From Myroides oncorhynchi (lineage in GTDB: Bacteria > Bacteroidota > Bacteroidia > Flavobacteriales > Flavobacteriaceae): a stretch of DNA of 64,000 nt. Position 1 is the first letter of the stretch. Each line of letters starts with the position of its first letter. Made by a program: the position numbers and the translations under genes. The DNA is taken from assembly GCF_020905415.1 (NCBI RefSeq), contig NZ_JAJJMP010000001.1:4041501-4105500 (forward strand). The letters are read 5' to 3'. Positions 44,101 to 54,087 of this stretch are shown here, in pieces. The notes beneath the pieces were generated by a model that was given only the letters and a program-made list of their open reading frames with translations, ran no database searches and was not told the DNA's origin.

Positions 44101-46854
44101 TACCGATTGGTAAGGGACAGTAGGAGTAATTGCTAAATAAGTACGACCTAAACTATCTTTTACAATTCTAATAGTACCTGCACCTTTAGCTGCATTATTA
44201 CTCACGTTACTTTTACAATCAAGAATAACAACTTTAGCAGCATTTTTTACTTCAACTTCAAAGAAGTGATCTCCTAAAATAAGTCCATTTAGTAACCCAT
44301 TAACTACATTACCTAAACTTCCTCCTAGTAAAGCATTCAACATCTTCTCATCAAAATCAATGCGTACATAAGATGTTGTATTAGCAGGTATTTCTTTAAC
44401 ATACCCTAACTCGATATGACCAGAGTGTTTATCACCTAAACCTAATAAAATACCAGCTCCTGAATTCAAAGTAGCATATGCATCAAAGTTATCACTGAAG
44501 ATGTTATCAATATCATCTGCATTAGAAGCACTGACTACTTCTGTTGCACATACAGGCTTTATGAATGGTGATACTGTAGTAGTTTCAGGACAAGTAGAAC
44601 TTACACGTTTGACATCGTATAAACGAATAGAAGGAGTTAAAGCTACATTCACTAAATTACCTACTTGTAATTCTACTCTATCAAAAACTTGTTTAGTATC
44701 AAAAGTCAATGTTTGTACTCCTCCTGACTTGAATAAATCTAATAGATTCAGGTTATTAATTAAACCTTGTTGAAGTGTAAACGATTCTTTCTGTTCATTT
44801 CCTAAATAAGTAACCACTTTATAGTTTCCTAATAATTGAACAGATAAAGTAGAGCTTGGATCTAATTGTAATCTTACTTTTAATTCATCATTCACTTGAG
44901 AAGGTTGGTTAAAATATATTGTTTGTTTTACTAAACCAGCTATAGCAATTAAACCAGTACTAATTTCAGAATAATTAGATGAGTTACCACTAATCGCATG
45001 ATAAGGATTCTTAACTCCTGCTTTTCCTAAATCTAAAAGACTTAAATTAATTCCTTGTTGACTATAAGAAGTAAACTGAGCAGGGTAACATAAATCTGTA
45101 CCTACATCAGTACACATATTATACACTTTCAGTGTACGAATCTCTCCTGTAGGCAATAAACTACTTACACTGTTTGATACTATAATACTTTGATAAGTCT
45201 GGTTTGGAGTTACTGCTAAGTAATATCTACCAATATTATCTTGTACTAATTTAACTGCTCCATTTGTAGTTCCTTCAAAGTGATTTGAACTTGAACTTTT
45301 TAAAACAGAAGTACCAGCAGCATTATATGCCTCTACTGTAAATATATGATTACCTAACACTAAACCACCTACATTAGCAATCAAATCTCCTAATGTACCA
45401 CCTAACAATGCATTTAGCATACCTTCTTCTGCATCAATACGGATATAAGATGTTTTATTAGCTGGTAAAGCATTATCATATTTCATTTGTATTCTCCCGC
45501 TTTGAGAAGAAGAAACAAGTAAACTACCATTATTAGCTACTAATGAAGCATATGTTTCATTATTTCCATCAACTGTATTATATGGAAAATCTACGTTATC
45601 AAAAACTCCTAATTTAGTAGAACATGAGGCTACTTCAAAAGGTTGAGCTGTTGCATCAAGAATAGTAATTAAAGGATTCTTACAAGTAATACCATCAAAA
45701 CGCTCTACATCAAAGATTCGAACAGAACTTCCTAATAAATCAACACCTACAGGTGCTTTAAGTCGGACTTCTAAACGATCAAATGCTTTGCCAGGTGCTA
45801 CAGTAATATCAACAGTTTTTCCAGACTTAATTAAGTTTAATAAATTCAAATCAGAAACTAACCCTCCTGATAATGACTTTTGATATACTTGACTTTTACC
45901 ATTATAACCTAATACCTCTACTCCACCTAATAGATTTAAATCTAATACTCCTGTACTCCCTACAGCTAATTTAATATTAACAGTAGCTTTCTCATCTGAT
46001 GTAGTAGGGAAATAGAATATCTGAGACATTGAACCACCTACATTTACCCCTAATAAAGCTCCTGGTGATACAAGTGAGTAAGTCGTAAGATCATTATCTA
46101 TAGCATGACCTAAATTTTGATCTTTTAGATCTAATACTTTCAGATTTATTCCTCCTCCATCAAAAGAAGTAAAAACAGGTCTTCCACAGTCTTCTCCTTT
46201 TTCATCATATGTAAAAGCATGGAAAACATCTAAATTCTTAACAACCCCTATACCTAACAGGGCACCTGTTCTATTTGTTAACTTTATACGGTCGTACGCC
46301 TTATCTGGAGTAATCGACAAGTAGTAATTGTTACTATTATCCCTTACCACATTAACAATCCCTTCTATAGTATTAAATTTAGTCATACTACTTCCTGAAA
46401 GAATTGGAGTATTACCAGCTGCTACACTTAAATCAAATTCTTGATTACCTGTTAAAACACCTCCAAGAAGTTTTGTTAAAGCTTCTCCAAGATTCCCACC
46501 TAACAATCCTTCTAATAATTTACCATCTTGTTGAAGACGGATATAAGAAGTTTGTTTAGCTTTTAACATCGTAGGGAATTTTAATTCTATATATGAAGTA
46601 AAAGACCCCAAAGTAACAGCTAAACCTGGTGAAGCTTTTAAACGAGCATATTGATTATCAAATTGATCTACATTCTGAGGATTCTCTACAACAGGAGTAG
46701 CTCCTATCCCTAATAAACCACCAGCAACATTCTTATCATAATCTTCTAATTTAGCATCCACACGGGGCTGTCCCAAGGACTGCACCAGTGGCACTAACAG
46801 GACGAGCAAAAGTAGTAACCTCTTCCAAAGAGAAAAAGTAGTTTTTTGTTTCAT
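41185..46854 (-). CDS. Giant secreted repeat protein with DUF11 and Ig-like domains (1889 aa)
   Basis: First gene of the T9SS-linked operon. The signal peptide is hydrophobic (RLLLLLVLLVPLVQSLGQ). The first 1100 residues are three long repeats of about 370 aa built from SYIRL/SYVRID...LLGGxLG...GNHxFxVE, AxTPxxxYxxIxxxN and AIDNNxTxYSEIS units, which recall discoidin-like folds but are not a clear match. A DUF11 domain (NDATINTVKGGEVVEYTIHV...KNIAYVGE) spans about 1120-1240, and an Ig-like domain (VCEGTEVVLEADV...YQWYLDGVAI) about 1255-1345. Two more AIDNN-type modules follow, and the tail is CSVKSNLNITHKIK. No type A or B T9SS sorting domain is visible. Likely a cell-surface adhesin or filament. 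Confidence 0.85.
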   Translation of the reverse strand: MKQKTTFSLWKRLLLLLVLLVPLVQSLGQPRVDAKLEDYDKNVAGGLLGIGATPVVENPQNVDQFDNQYARLKASPGLAVTLGSFTSYIELKFPTMLKAKQTSYIRLQQDGKLLEGLLGGNLGEALTKLLGGVLTGNQEFDLSVAAGNTPILSGSSMTKFNTIEGIVNVVRDNSNNYYLSITPDKAYDRIKLTNRTGALLGIGVVKNLDVFHAFTYDEKGEDCGRPVFTSFDGGGINLKVLDLKDQNLGHAIDNDLTTYSLVSPGALLGVNVGGSMSQIFYFPTTSDEKATVNIKLAVGSTGVLDLNLLGGVEVLGYNGKSQVYQKSLSGGLVSDLNLLNLIKSGKTVDITVAPGKAFDRLEVRLKAPVGVDLLGSSVRIFDVERFDGITCKNPLITILDATAQPFEVASCSTKLGVFDNVDFPYNTVDGNNETYASLVANNGSLLVSSSQSGRIQMKYDNALPANKTSYIRIDAEEGMLNALLGGTLGDLIANVGGLVLGNHIFTVEAYNAAGTSVLKSSSSNHFEGTTNGAVKLVQDNIGRYYLAVTPNQTYQSIIVSNSVSSLLPTGEIRTLKVYNMCTDVGTDLCYPAQFTSYSQQGINLSLLDLGKAGVKNPYHAISGNSSNYSEISTGLIAIAGLVKQTIYFNQPSQVNDELKVRLQLDPSSTLSVQLLGNYKVVTYLGNEQKESFTLQQGLINNLNLLDLFKSGGVQTLTFDTKQVFDRVELQVGNLVNVALTPSIRLYDVKRVSSTCPETTTVSPFIKPVCATEVVSASNADDIDNIFSDNFDAYATLNSGAGILLGLGDKHSGHIELGYVKEIPANTTSYVRIDFDEKMLNALLGGSLGNVVNGLLNGLILGDHFFEVEVKNAAKVVILDCKSNVSNNAAKGAGTIRIVKDSLGRTYLAITPTVPYQSVRITDKTNSALGLLAKPNSMNVYGMCYESDTNSCAPSFATSFEYNGLALDVKDLSGGGVKNPERAIDNNTTNYSEISSGTLNIAGAVRQYIYFNSDAKAGEETLIKFKTQGGQVNVDLIGALEIKAYKGEKEVDALSSSNGLINGINVLDLLTTGQMVELPFRPKAAYDRISIGMKSLVGVNVGASIHLYDVARTCRVVNPNQALVSWKSYKVNNDATINTVKGGEVVEYTIHVRNEGSTPIADFIVKDKMPKGVKLKSQVGGVVNADEVVFTHKGSLAPGAITIFTFTVDVASDLTGLVEIKNIAYVGEAGQEAGKEVFYPSYPPVDNTNPTQPNGTKAPGTVIKVESACSLPKAIITSTVANGNVCEGTEVVLEADVIADTYQWYLDGVAITTGDPSNKLGTEKTLKTSTLGNYTVVYTKGKCVSDVSEIFTVTILEAPIITITGNTFFTVVKGEKIVWPIISVNEGTLTYADQNNVTIPNLPESLDTAGQTSFIITATNTNGCTSSEVITVTVLDNSDCPPAIQRVYADGDTSWGSIITGGVTAKENAIDNNPTTHSRLVTGLGLLGIGTTWQNINFDHVIPKGTPVTIKLGKEYSGLTLAGGLSVQGLDEKGNVIGPLKTVAGGLLDLLSADNVNEFTFVPSNIKGIPQDYKGVRISQGSLLGVAQIAKVYSVFYTKLGSVSCNAVTTDIHKNVEDVYHGVGDIGLGVASSVSGVYNPWRAVDNDPDSYATISRVLGVANQAHMTVVFKQQTMPTDELHIITEIPGNPVLSLEVIKGYKVQRYLGSKKVGPEIEGSKTNFLDLKLLGINYKNKYKFIVQAFGEPYDRVKITYTTLVSVIGDFVNIYDVNIVPKVDPGYEVGKVSKDMCLGGILELSRIDACTDYEVFKSVDAVAPIVKTGSTSFKLPNDLETVEFEEEENGVTKKVTYHVVYVQVYRNGCEAGARLPIYLDMKNCSVKSNLNITHKIK

Positions 46855-48929
46855 TTGTTGTTTGTTAATTGTGTTTTTAAATTGTCTCTGTGCTATTACT
46901 CTGATTGCGAGTTTAGAGTAATAGTCACATTAATTACTAAGATGAGATTGAGATATTAATTTCGAGAAAAAATCTAGTGATAGCAGCGAGTGTGAGTTTT
47001 GCTGTATGCACTATAATACACTAGTTTTTATCTAGTGTTAACACATTTAAACGATAAGATTGACTTTATGAGTAATTCTTCCGAATAAAAGGTATTAAGC
47101 TCTTTAATTTATTATCCTATCACCATCTTTGGCGAAGTTTTCAAAACCTAGTTTCAAAACCTTTTATTCTTACTTTTTTTTTATTCCCATACTTACTTTT
47201 TCATAATTGATAAAGACTACCTCTACAAAACATTATCCAGTCATAATTAGACCGGTTAACATTCTGCTTTTTTTGATATTAATTAAAACACAAACTTATA
47301 TTGGGCTAAATACAAGTTTGAAGATTAAGTGTACTTCAATACACTTTTTTAATACACCTAGGTCTCCCTAGTTAGTTCTTGTTAATAAACTTTTAGCACA
47401 CCCTATAGATTATCCATAGAATCATGATTATAATAAAAATGTTAGTAAGGGAATTTGTATAGAAATTAAATGTACATCCTAATCTATTTGAGTTTAAAAA
47501 AGAGCTCCTTAATCTTATTGCCAATTGCAAAACACAAGTAGAATAAAATAAAAAAGTTAAACAGCATTATATTGTCCCCACAAATTAAAAAACTGCCAAA
47601 TCCTTTTTAGGTAAACCAGTATACTATCTCTATACAAATTCATAAACAAAATTAAATAGTATGTTCAGCACAAAGCCTATACTTAAGAATGGTTTTTATC
47701 ATAAATAGAAACCTAGTACCAATGTTAACACTCTTAAAATGAAACATTACCATACTATACTAAAAGAAGTTTCAAAAAACTAATTATAAGTATATCAATA
47801 ACTTAGTATATTAAAAAAGAACTAGTACTATGTATAGAATAAAGTACATACAAGAAATAAAAAAGTGAAATTAAACATTATCGAAAATTGTAAAATGAAA
47901 CAAATGTGATTATAGTAAAAAAGTAATTCTAATCACTAAATAAGAAGAAGAGTATAGGATAAAGAAAGGTTAACAGTGAAGTTCATACACTAAATAGCGA
48001 ATATTATCTTAGTTATCACGACCTATAATATCTGCTATTAGATAAATAATACTTACAACCATTTAACATAATAAAAGTCACTTACCGCCTCTCACCCCTC
48101 TCCAAGTAATACCATGACACTACGGACAAAAAAATCCTACATATTTTAAAGCTTTAATAAATACCTATACAACTCTCTATTAAAATCACAATATAAAAGG
48201 TGGTTAAACTAAATAGAAGACAAATACAACTGTTAATTAATGTCAATGCAATCTAACTACTTATATTTAATCACAATATGCACTACTAAAGTATAGGTGT
48301 AATAGACAAAACTGTTATAATATTTAACAAAGAACTATACTTTATAATAGTATAATTCACAGCATTAACGTATATCTTGTATATACAAAACAAAACAACA
48401 AATACAATGCCACAAATCACATACATTCCTAACTATCAAAAAGTTAAAAACAAAAAACCTGTCCATTCAATGTATAAAATGGAATACCTAACCATTCTTA
48501 CTAGAAGCTCATCTTCTAAAACATTTAACATTATTAAAAAAGTAGATTTAGAGATAAACCTCTCTTTTAGACAGTAATATCTCTTACACAAATAGATAAA
48601 AAACAAATAATAATATAATCAAGTAAACTCGCATATAGGATTATATATTCTTTATCACGTTGTCTTCTAAAGAAATAGAAGACACTTATTAATATCATAA
48701 ATATGTAGATAACATTTAAATGCGAATGAATTGTACAAAACAGAGCAAGATTAGTAATTAAAACACACTATAATGTGATTTTAGAGCTAAGTCAGCTATG
48801 TAAAGTAGAATTAATTCTCAGTAAATAATTGTTGCAAATTTAAGGTAGTACTACTGCGATGTATTGATATAATGTTTTGGGCTAAGACATTTTTCATCCC
48901 CTTCATGGAAGCTTTAGTACAGATTATTT
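46855..48929. other. Large AT-rich gap of about 2 kb upstream of the surface operon
   Basis: It separates the minus-strand T9SS-linked operon from the divergent LuxR-type gene. I find no confident gene, rRNA, tRNA or repeat array. A short hairpin (ACACTAG-TTTTTAT-CTAGTGT) is near 47020-47040. One open frame of 56 codons is listed separately. The segment TGTGAGTTTTGCTGT at about 46990 resembles TGTGAGTTTGGCTGT at 38361, which is in the leader region of the 205-aa gene. Confidence 0.6.
48407..48577 (+). CDS. Possible small protein, 56 aa
   Basis: An open frame with an ATG (MPQITYIPNYQKVKNKK...) ending NLSFRQ, basic, with no signal peptide or motif. It lies alone in the AT-rich gap, and an upstream ATG would add 10 residues. 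Composition does not argue strongly for or against coding. Confidence 0.25.
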   Translation: MPQITYIPNYQKVKNKKPVHSMYKMEYLTILTRSSSSKTFNIIKKVDLEINLSFRQ

Positions 48930-50198
48930 ATGGTTAAAAAAAAAACAATGGATTCGAAAAAAAAACAACAATATATCATTATAAGCACAGTGCCTATTAT
49001 GATGATACTAAGCTATTTTTCTATTTCTAGCTTAATCAAAATAGGAACTATACTAACTAATTTTTATTTAGCACAAACTGCTACTATATTATGTGATCTT
49101 ACACCACAAATATTGCAAAACAAAATAATTAACAATATAAATATTAATCAATTAACAACTACTTATCCAGTATCACATATATCACTACATCATAATCTTG
49201 CGAATCACTTAGAGATCTCTTTAAACTACTTCATATCAGGGATATTTTATGGTATGGCATTCTTAGGATTTATAGCCAGCTTAATAATATATCTTATTTT
49301 TAAAGAAAAGAAGTGGGTAAGCTACCTATCAATACAGTTATTAGTCTTTTCCTGCTTTATTTACAGTGATATCCTAAACCTACTTCACCTAGATATAACA
49401 GCTATAGAGAGCTTCTTTAGAGCCACTATCGTAGCTAGTTCTCTACTTTTTACTGGTATGCTAATTTCTACATACTACCCATTTAGTGCTAAGAGATTTA
49501 TGTATAAAAACGAATTGAATATATACTCAATCTCTTCTATTGTAGCTTTAGTACTATACTTCTCTAGTTATATATATGGTGAAGGCCATTTATTACTATT
49601 AGATATTACAGTCATTGCATTATTTATTATGACACAGTATATCAGCCGTATTCTTAAGAGAAGAAGTAGATATTACTTATATGTAATTCTGTTACTATCA
49701 CTATGCTTATTATATGGTATCTGTTTTACAAATATGGAAGTTAAACAATCTCTAGTAGAATATAACCAAACAATGAACTCTCTAAAACTATTTGTTATAG
49801 TGATTATCATTTTCAGTATCATAAACAACTATGTATTAGTACGTAAAACACAAAAACACAATGTACGCAACCGCGTCTTTATGTTTCAATATGTACTAAT
49901 GCTAAAGAACTATCACAAGTTGTTATTGAATGAAAAAAATGCACAAACTAACAAACCTGCTGAAATATCTTCTTTAAAAGATCATCAAGGAGACCTATCC
50001 TATTATCTAAAGAACAACTACAAACTAACTGAACGTGAAGTAGATGTACTCTATCTTATCTGGGATGGACTTACAAATAAAGAGATAGCCCATAAACTGA
50101 GTATTACCATAAGTACCACAAAGTATCACATTAGTAATATCTATCTAAAACTAAATGTAAGCTCTCGCTCTCAGGTATTTGCTCTTAAGGATTGGTAA
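48930..50198 (+). CDS. Membrane-bound LuxR-type transcription regulator
   Basis: A 422-aa protein with one membrane helix near 16-36, an extracytoplasmic segment of about 70 residues, then a bundle of about six to seven helices between about 100 and 315, and a C-terminal LuxR/FixJ helix-turn-helix (LTEREVDVLYLIWDGLTNKEIAHKL then TTKYHISNIYLKLNVSSRSQ; about 370-420). It resembles Bacteroidota regulators with 7TM-type sensors fused to a DNA-binding end, without histidine kinase or receiver domains. It diverges from the big surface operon, which makes that operon a candidate target (inference from position only). Confidence 0.8.
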   Translation: MVKKKTMDSKKKQQYIIISTVPIMMILSYFSISSLIKIGTILTNFYLAQTATILCDLTPQILQNKIINNININQLTTTYPVSHISLHHNLANHLEISLNYFISGIFYGMAFLGFIASLIIYLIFKEKKWVSYLSIQLLVFSCFIYSDILNLLHLDITAIESFFRATIVASSLLFTGMLISTYYPFSAKRFMYKNELNIYSISSIVALVLYFSSYIYGEGHLLLLDITVIALFIMTQYISRILKRRSRYYLYVILLLSLCLLYGICFTNMEVKQSLVEYNQTMNSLKLFVIVIIIFSIINNYVLVRKTQKHNVRNRVFMFQYVLMLKNYHKLLLNEKNAQTNKPAEISSLKDHQGDLSYYLKNNYKLTEREVDVLYLIWDGLTNKEIAHKLSITISTTKYHISNIYLKLNVSSRSQVFALKDW

Positions 50199-50227
50199 TA
50201 AAACTTGTATAAAAGTATTAGATTTTA

Positions 50228-50261
50228 AAAAATAGACCTGCTTTAAGGCAGGTCTATTTTA
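50228..50261. terminator. Bidirectional terminator after the LuxR-type gene
   Basis: Perfect 13-bp stem AAAATAGACCTGC/GCAGGTCTATTTT with a 6-base loop and A/T runs on both sides. It may also end the his operon from the other strand. Confidence 0.85.
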
Positions 50262-50368
50262 TAAGGCTTTGTAATATATCTTGAAATTCACATATTTAGA
50301 AAATATTTTTTCCTAAACAGAAATATCCGAATCTCAGAAATACTATACATCTTCAAGTATTTGGGTGT

Positions 50369-50965
50369 TTATTTAAGATGTCTTTCTTTTAACACAGACT
50401 CTATATCGCTCATCAAAAACCCTTTAGCTTTTAGCAAGATCAAATAGTGATACAACAAATCTGCAGCTTCACTTTTAAATAGGTCATCATTATCATCTTT
50501 GGCCTCGATAACTACTTCCACTGCTTCCTCTCCTACTTTTTGAGCTACTTTATTAATTCCTCTCTTAAATAGTTGATTGGTATAAGACGATTCTACATTG
50601 TTATCAATACGCTCACTGATGATATTCTCTAAAGTGTAAACAAAACCTTTATCACCAATCTCTCCAAAACAAGAAGTACTTCCTGTATGGCAAGTAGCTC
50701 CTATAGCTTCTACTTGTATCAATAGGCAGTCCCTATCACAGTCTGTCAAAATTTCTTTTACTAATAAGTAATGACCAGAAGTTTCTCCCTTCGTCCATAA
50801 TCTATTCTTGGTACGGCTAAAGAAAGTTACCTTTCCATCTTGTATTGTTTTTTGGTAAGCTTCCTCATTCATATACCCTTGCATTAATACTTGCATCGAA
50901 TTCTTATCCTGGATAATGACAGGTACTAATCCATTTCCTTTATTAAAATCTATATCTAGTCTCAT
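50369..50965 (-). CDS. hisI: Bifunctional phosphoribosyl-AMP cyclohydrolase / phosphoribosyl-ATP pyrophosphatase
   Basis: Histidine biosynthesis steps 2 and 3 in one 198-aa protein (HisIE). The N-terminal cyclohydrolase half has the metal ligands DCDRDCLLIQV and CHTGSTSCF and the FFSRTKNRLWTKGETSGH substrate segment. The C-terminal pyrophosphatase half (from about 105) has VGEEAVEVVIEAKDDN and EAADLLYHYLILL with its acidic metal site. Last gene of the his operon, overlapping hisF by 4 bases. Confidence 0.95.
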   Translation of the reverse strand: MRLDIDFNKGNGLVPVIIQDKNSMQVLMQGYMNEEAYQKTIQDGKVTFFSRTKNRLWTKGETSGHYLLVKEILTDCDRDCLLIQVEAIGATCHTGSTSCFGEIGDKGFVYTLENIISERIDNNVESSYTNQLFKRGINKVAQKVGEEAVEVVIEAKDDNDDLFKSEAADLLYHYLILLKAKGFLMSDIESVLKERHLK

Positions 50966-51714
50966 CTTACATTAATGTTATTCATTTTTAAAACTTGCTT
51001 TAACTCTGGTATGCTAACTTCTCCATAGTGAAAGATACTTGCCGCTAATGCCCCTGTAGCCTTAGTCTGTGTAAATACCTCTTCAAAGTGCTGTTTATTA
51101 CCAGCTCCTCCAGATGCTATCACAGGTATATTTACCGTTTTAGCAACCTCAGCGGTAATATCTATAGCAAAGCCAGCTTTAGTACCGTCATTATTCATTG
51201 AAGTCAACAGTATCTCACCCGCTCCTAAACTAGCTACTTGCTTAGCCCAATCGATAGTCTTTAAGTCAGTCTTGATACGCCCTCCTGCACTGTATACCCA
51301 CCATTCTCCCTCTTCGTACTTTGTATCTATAGCCACTACTGCACACTGACTTCCCAATGCCTGAGCAATCTCTTGTATTAACTCAGGTCTCTTGATAGCG
51401 GCTGAGTTTACACTTACTTTATCTGCGCCTGCTCTCACTAAATCTATCGCTTGTTTTTTAGTACAAATACCTCCACCTACGGTAAAAGGGATATTAATCT
51501 GACTCGCAATCTCATTGACTAAACCAATCAGCGTCTTCCTATTCTCTATTGTAGCTGTAATATCCAGAAAGACCAACTCATCTACTCCTTCTACTACATA
51601 GCGTTGAGCTAAAGTGATAGGATTACCAGCTCGCTGTATATCAACGAAGTTAATCCCTTTCACTACCTCTCCATCCTGTATATCCATACAGGCTATTATT
51701 CTCTTTTTTAGCAT
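50962..51714 (-). CDS. hisF: Imidazole glycerol phosphate synthase, cyclase subunit
   Basis: TIM-barrel subunit that uses ammonia from HisH to make imidazole glycerol phosphate and AICAR. Conserved parts are [20 protein letters not shown] (catalytic Asp 11 region), [24 protein letters not shown], the second catalytic Asp in [13 protein letters not shown], and [13 protein letters not shown]. Length 250 aa. Overlaps hisA by 7 bases and hisI by 4. Confidence 0.96.
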   Translation of the reverse strand: MLKKRIIACMDIQDGEVVKGINFVDIQRAGNPITLAQRYVVEGVDELVFLDITATIENRKTLIGLVNEIASQINIPFTVGGGICTKKQAIDLVRAGADKVSVNSAAIKRPELIQEIAQALGSQCAVVAIDTKYEEGEWWVYSAGGRIKTDLKTIDWAKQVASLGAGEILLTSMNNDGTKAGFAIDITAEVAKTVNIPVIASGGAGNKQHFEEVFTQTKATGALAASIFHYGEVSIPELKQVLKMNNINVR

Positions 51715-52421
51715 AACGCACTCAACTCTTTTAAGGTAATTCTACCTTCGTAAATAGCCTTACCGATTATCACTCCTTCACAACCTATCTTCTTTAACTC
51801 ATATAATTCTGCTACCGTAGTTAGCCCTCCACTAGCAATCAGTTTAACCTCCGTATTCGTTATAATCTCCTTATACAACTCTATGGCAGGGCCATTTAGC
51901 ATTCCATCTTTTTCTATATCAGTAACGATAGTATAAGACACTCCTCTCTGTTCATACGATTGGATAAACTCTAGCACATCTGTATCCGCAGAATCTAACC
52001 ACCCTTGGGTCATAATCTTGCGCTGCTTACAGTCTGCTCCTAATATAATCTGCTCACTCCCGTATCGCTCTAACCATGTTAAGAATAACTCTGGTTTAGT
52101 CGCTGCTATACTTCCTACAGTTACTTGCTTAGCTCCACTGTTAAAAGCAGTGATGATATCCGAGTCATTCTTAATACCTCCACCGAAGTCTATCTGTAAG
52201 TTTGTCTGAGCAGCTATTTTCTCTAATACCTTGGCATTCATTATTTGGCTTGACTTAGCCCCATCTAGATCCACTACGTGTAGATACTTAATTCCTGCAT
52301 CTTCAAACTGCTTAGCCACGTCTACGGGACTTGTATTATACACTTTAGAGGTGTTGTAATCCCCCTTAGATAGTCGAACACATTGTCCTCCTATTATATC
52401 TATCGCTGGTATGATTCTCAT
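51708..52421 (-). CDS. hisA: Phosphoribosylformimino-5-aminoimidazole carboxamide ribotide isomerase
   Basis: Fourth step of histidine synthesis, an Amadori rearrangement on a TIM barrel homologous to HisF. It has [15 protein letters not shown] with the catalytic Asp, [22 protein letters not shown], the second Asp in [13 protein letters not shown] and LIASGGLTT. Length 237 aa. Four-base overlap with hisH. Confidence 0.96.
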   Translation of the reverse strand: MRIIPAIDIIGGQCVRLSKGDYNTSKVYNTSPVDVAKQFEDAGIKYLHVVDLDGAKSSQIMNAKVLEKIAAQTNLQIDFGGGIKNDSDIITAFNSGAKQVTVGSIAATKPELFLTWLERYGSEQIILGADCKQRKIMTQGWLDSADTDVLEFIQSYEQRGVSYTIVTDIEKDGMLNGPAIELYKEIITNTEVKLIASGGLTTVAELYELKKIGCEGVIIGKAIYEGRITLKELSALC

Positions 52422-52999
52422 AATTCTAAAAAATTCTTTAATAATAGTTCTCCTACTTTACCTGACTTCTCAGGATGAAACTGTACTGCATAAAAATTAC
52501 CTTTAGCTAAGGCAGCCGAAAAAGGCACTATATAATTATTAACAGCTATAGTATCCTTAGATAAGGTAGCATAATAACTGTGTACAAAGTAGAAATTATC
52601 TAATTCTTCAATCCCTTTAAACAAGGTCTCTTCTTGTATCATATTACAATTATTCCATCCCATATGAGGGACAATATCTGTGGAAGGAAAGAGCTTTACT
52701 TCATTGTCAAAAACACCTAGTCCTGCTACATTTCCTTCTTCACTAGAATGACACAGTAATTGCATACCTAAGCAAATCCCTAATACCGGTTGTTTTAAAC
52801 TTACGATAACCTTATCCAATCCTTTATCTACTAAATACCTCATCGCAGAAGAAGCTTCTCCTACTCCTGGAAAGATCACCTTATCTGCAGTAGTAAGTAG
52901 CGCTAAATCATCTGTGACCACAGTCTTATAGCCTAGTCGTTCTATAGCATTCTGTACAGACTGTACATTACCTGCATTGTATTTTAAGATTGCAATCAT
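52418..52999 (-). CDS. hisH: Imidazole glycerol phosphate synthase, glutaminase subunit
   Basis: Class I glutamine amidotransferase that feeds ammonia to HisF. Motifs: [31 protein letters not shown], the nucleophile Cys in [10 protein letters not shown], and the catalytic His-x-Glu in [12 protein letters not shown]. Length 193 aa. Overlaps hisB and hisA by 4 bases each. Confidence 0.96.
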   Translation of the reverse strand: MIAILKYNAGNVQSVQNAIERLGYKTVVTDDLALLTTADKVIFPGVGEASSAMRYLVDKGLDKVIVSLKQPVLGICLGMQLLCHSSEEGNVAGLGVFDNEVKLFPSTDIVPHMGWNNCNMIQEETLFKGIEELDNFYFVHSYYATLSKDTIAVNNYIVPFSAALAKGNFYAVQFHPEKSGKVGELLLKNFLEL

Positions 53000-54087
53000 A
53001 GTATGCCTTTAGTACTTGGTATATTGTAATTCCCTGTTTTACTTACTGCCATCTTTATTGCTTTAGCAAAAGCTTTAAAGATAGATTCTATCTTGTGGTG
53101 TTCGTTATCTCCTTCTACCTTTATATTCAGATTACAACTCGCTGCATCGGCAAAAGATTTAAAAAAGTGATAGAACATCTCTGTTGGCATATCTCCTACT
53201 TTCTCTCTTTTAAACTCTGCGTCCCACATCAGCCATGCTCTCCCTCCGAAGTCTATAGCTACCTGAGCTAGACACTCATCCATCGGTAGTAAAAAGCCAT
53301 ATCTCTCTATTCCTTTCTTATTGCCTAATGCGCGTTTAAACGCTGTACCTAATGCTATAGCTGTATCTTCTATCGTATGGTGCTCATCTACCTGTAAGTC
53401 ACCTTTGACCTTTATTTTTAGACCTATATTACCATGTCTATTGACTTGTTCTAACATATGATCAAAGAATCCTAAGCCTGTCTCGATGACACAGTCTTTA
53501 GCACTGTCTAGATCCACCTCTATATCAATAGTAGTCTCATTTGTCTTTCTGCATTCTTTACCTATACGAGGTTCTTGTTTTAAGAACTGATAGATATCTT
53601 CCCAATCTATTGTGCTAAGTGCTGCACGCTCATCTGCTACCTCATTAATATAGATTACTTTACTTCCTAAGTTTTCTGCTAGTTGTATATCCGTCTGACG
53701 GTCACCTAATACATATGAATTAGCCAAATCATACTCTCCATACACATACTTCCCTAACATCCCTAAACCAGGTTTGCGAGTAGGTCTATTCTCATAGTCT
53801 AAAGAGTCATCTACATAAATATCTGTGAATACTACTCCCTCTCCTGCTAGTGTGTCCAATATAAAATTCTGCACCGGCCAAAAAGTATCTTCTGGAAAAG
53901 AGCTTGTCCCTAGCCCATCCTGATTACTAACTAACACTAAAGTGTAATCTAACTCTCTAGCTATCTTAGACAAACTAGAAATAGCCTTAGGCAAGAATAC
54001 TAACTTCTCAAAACTATCGATCTGAAAGTCTTCAGGTTCTTTAATAATAGTTCCATCTCTATCTATAAATAATACTTTCTTACTCAC
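52996..54087 (-). CDS. hisB: Bifunctional histidinol-phosphatase / imidazoleglycerol-phosphate dehydratase
   Basis: Catalyses the dehydration (step 6) and the later dephosphorylation of histidinol phosphate (step 8). N-terminal HAD phosphatase ([14 protein letters not shown] with the nucleophile Asp, LVSNQDGLG, and [13 protein letters not shown]). C-terminal dehydratase from about residue 175 ([34 protein letters not shown] and [14 protein letters not shown] with the manganese-binding His/Glu). Length 363 aa, like the enterobacterial fused enzyme. Overlaps hisC by 8 bases. Confidence 0.96.
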   Translation of the reverse strand: MSKKVLFIDRDGTIIKEPEDFQIDSFEKLVFLPKAISSLSKIARELDYTLVLVSNQDGLGTSSFPEDTFWPVQNFILDTLAGEGVVFTDIYVDDSLDYENRPTRKPGLGMLGKYVYGEYDLANSYVLGDRQTDIQLAENLGSKVIYINEVADERAALSTIDWEDIYQFLKQEPRIGKECRKTNETTIDIEVDLDSAKDCVIETGLGFFDHMLEQVNRHGNIGLKIKVKGDLQVDEHHTIEDTAIALGTAFKRALGNKKGIERYGFLLPMDECLAQVAIDFGGRAWLMWDAEFKREKVGDMPTEMFYHFFKSFADAASCNLNIKVEGDNEHHKIESIFKAFAKAIKMAVSKTGNYNIPSTKGIL

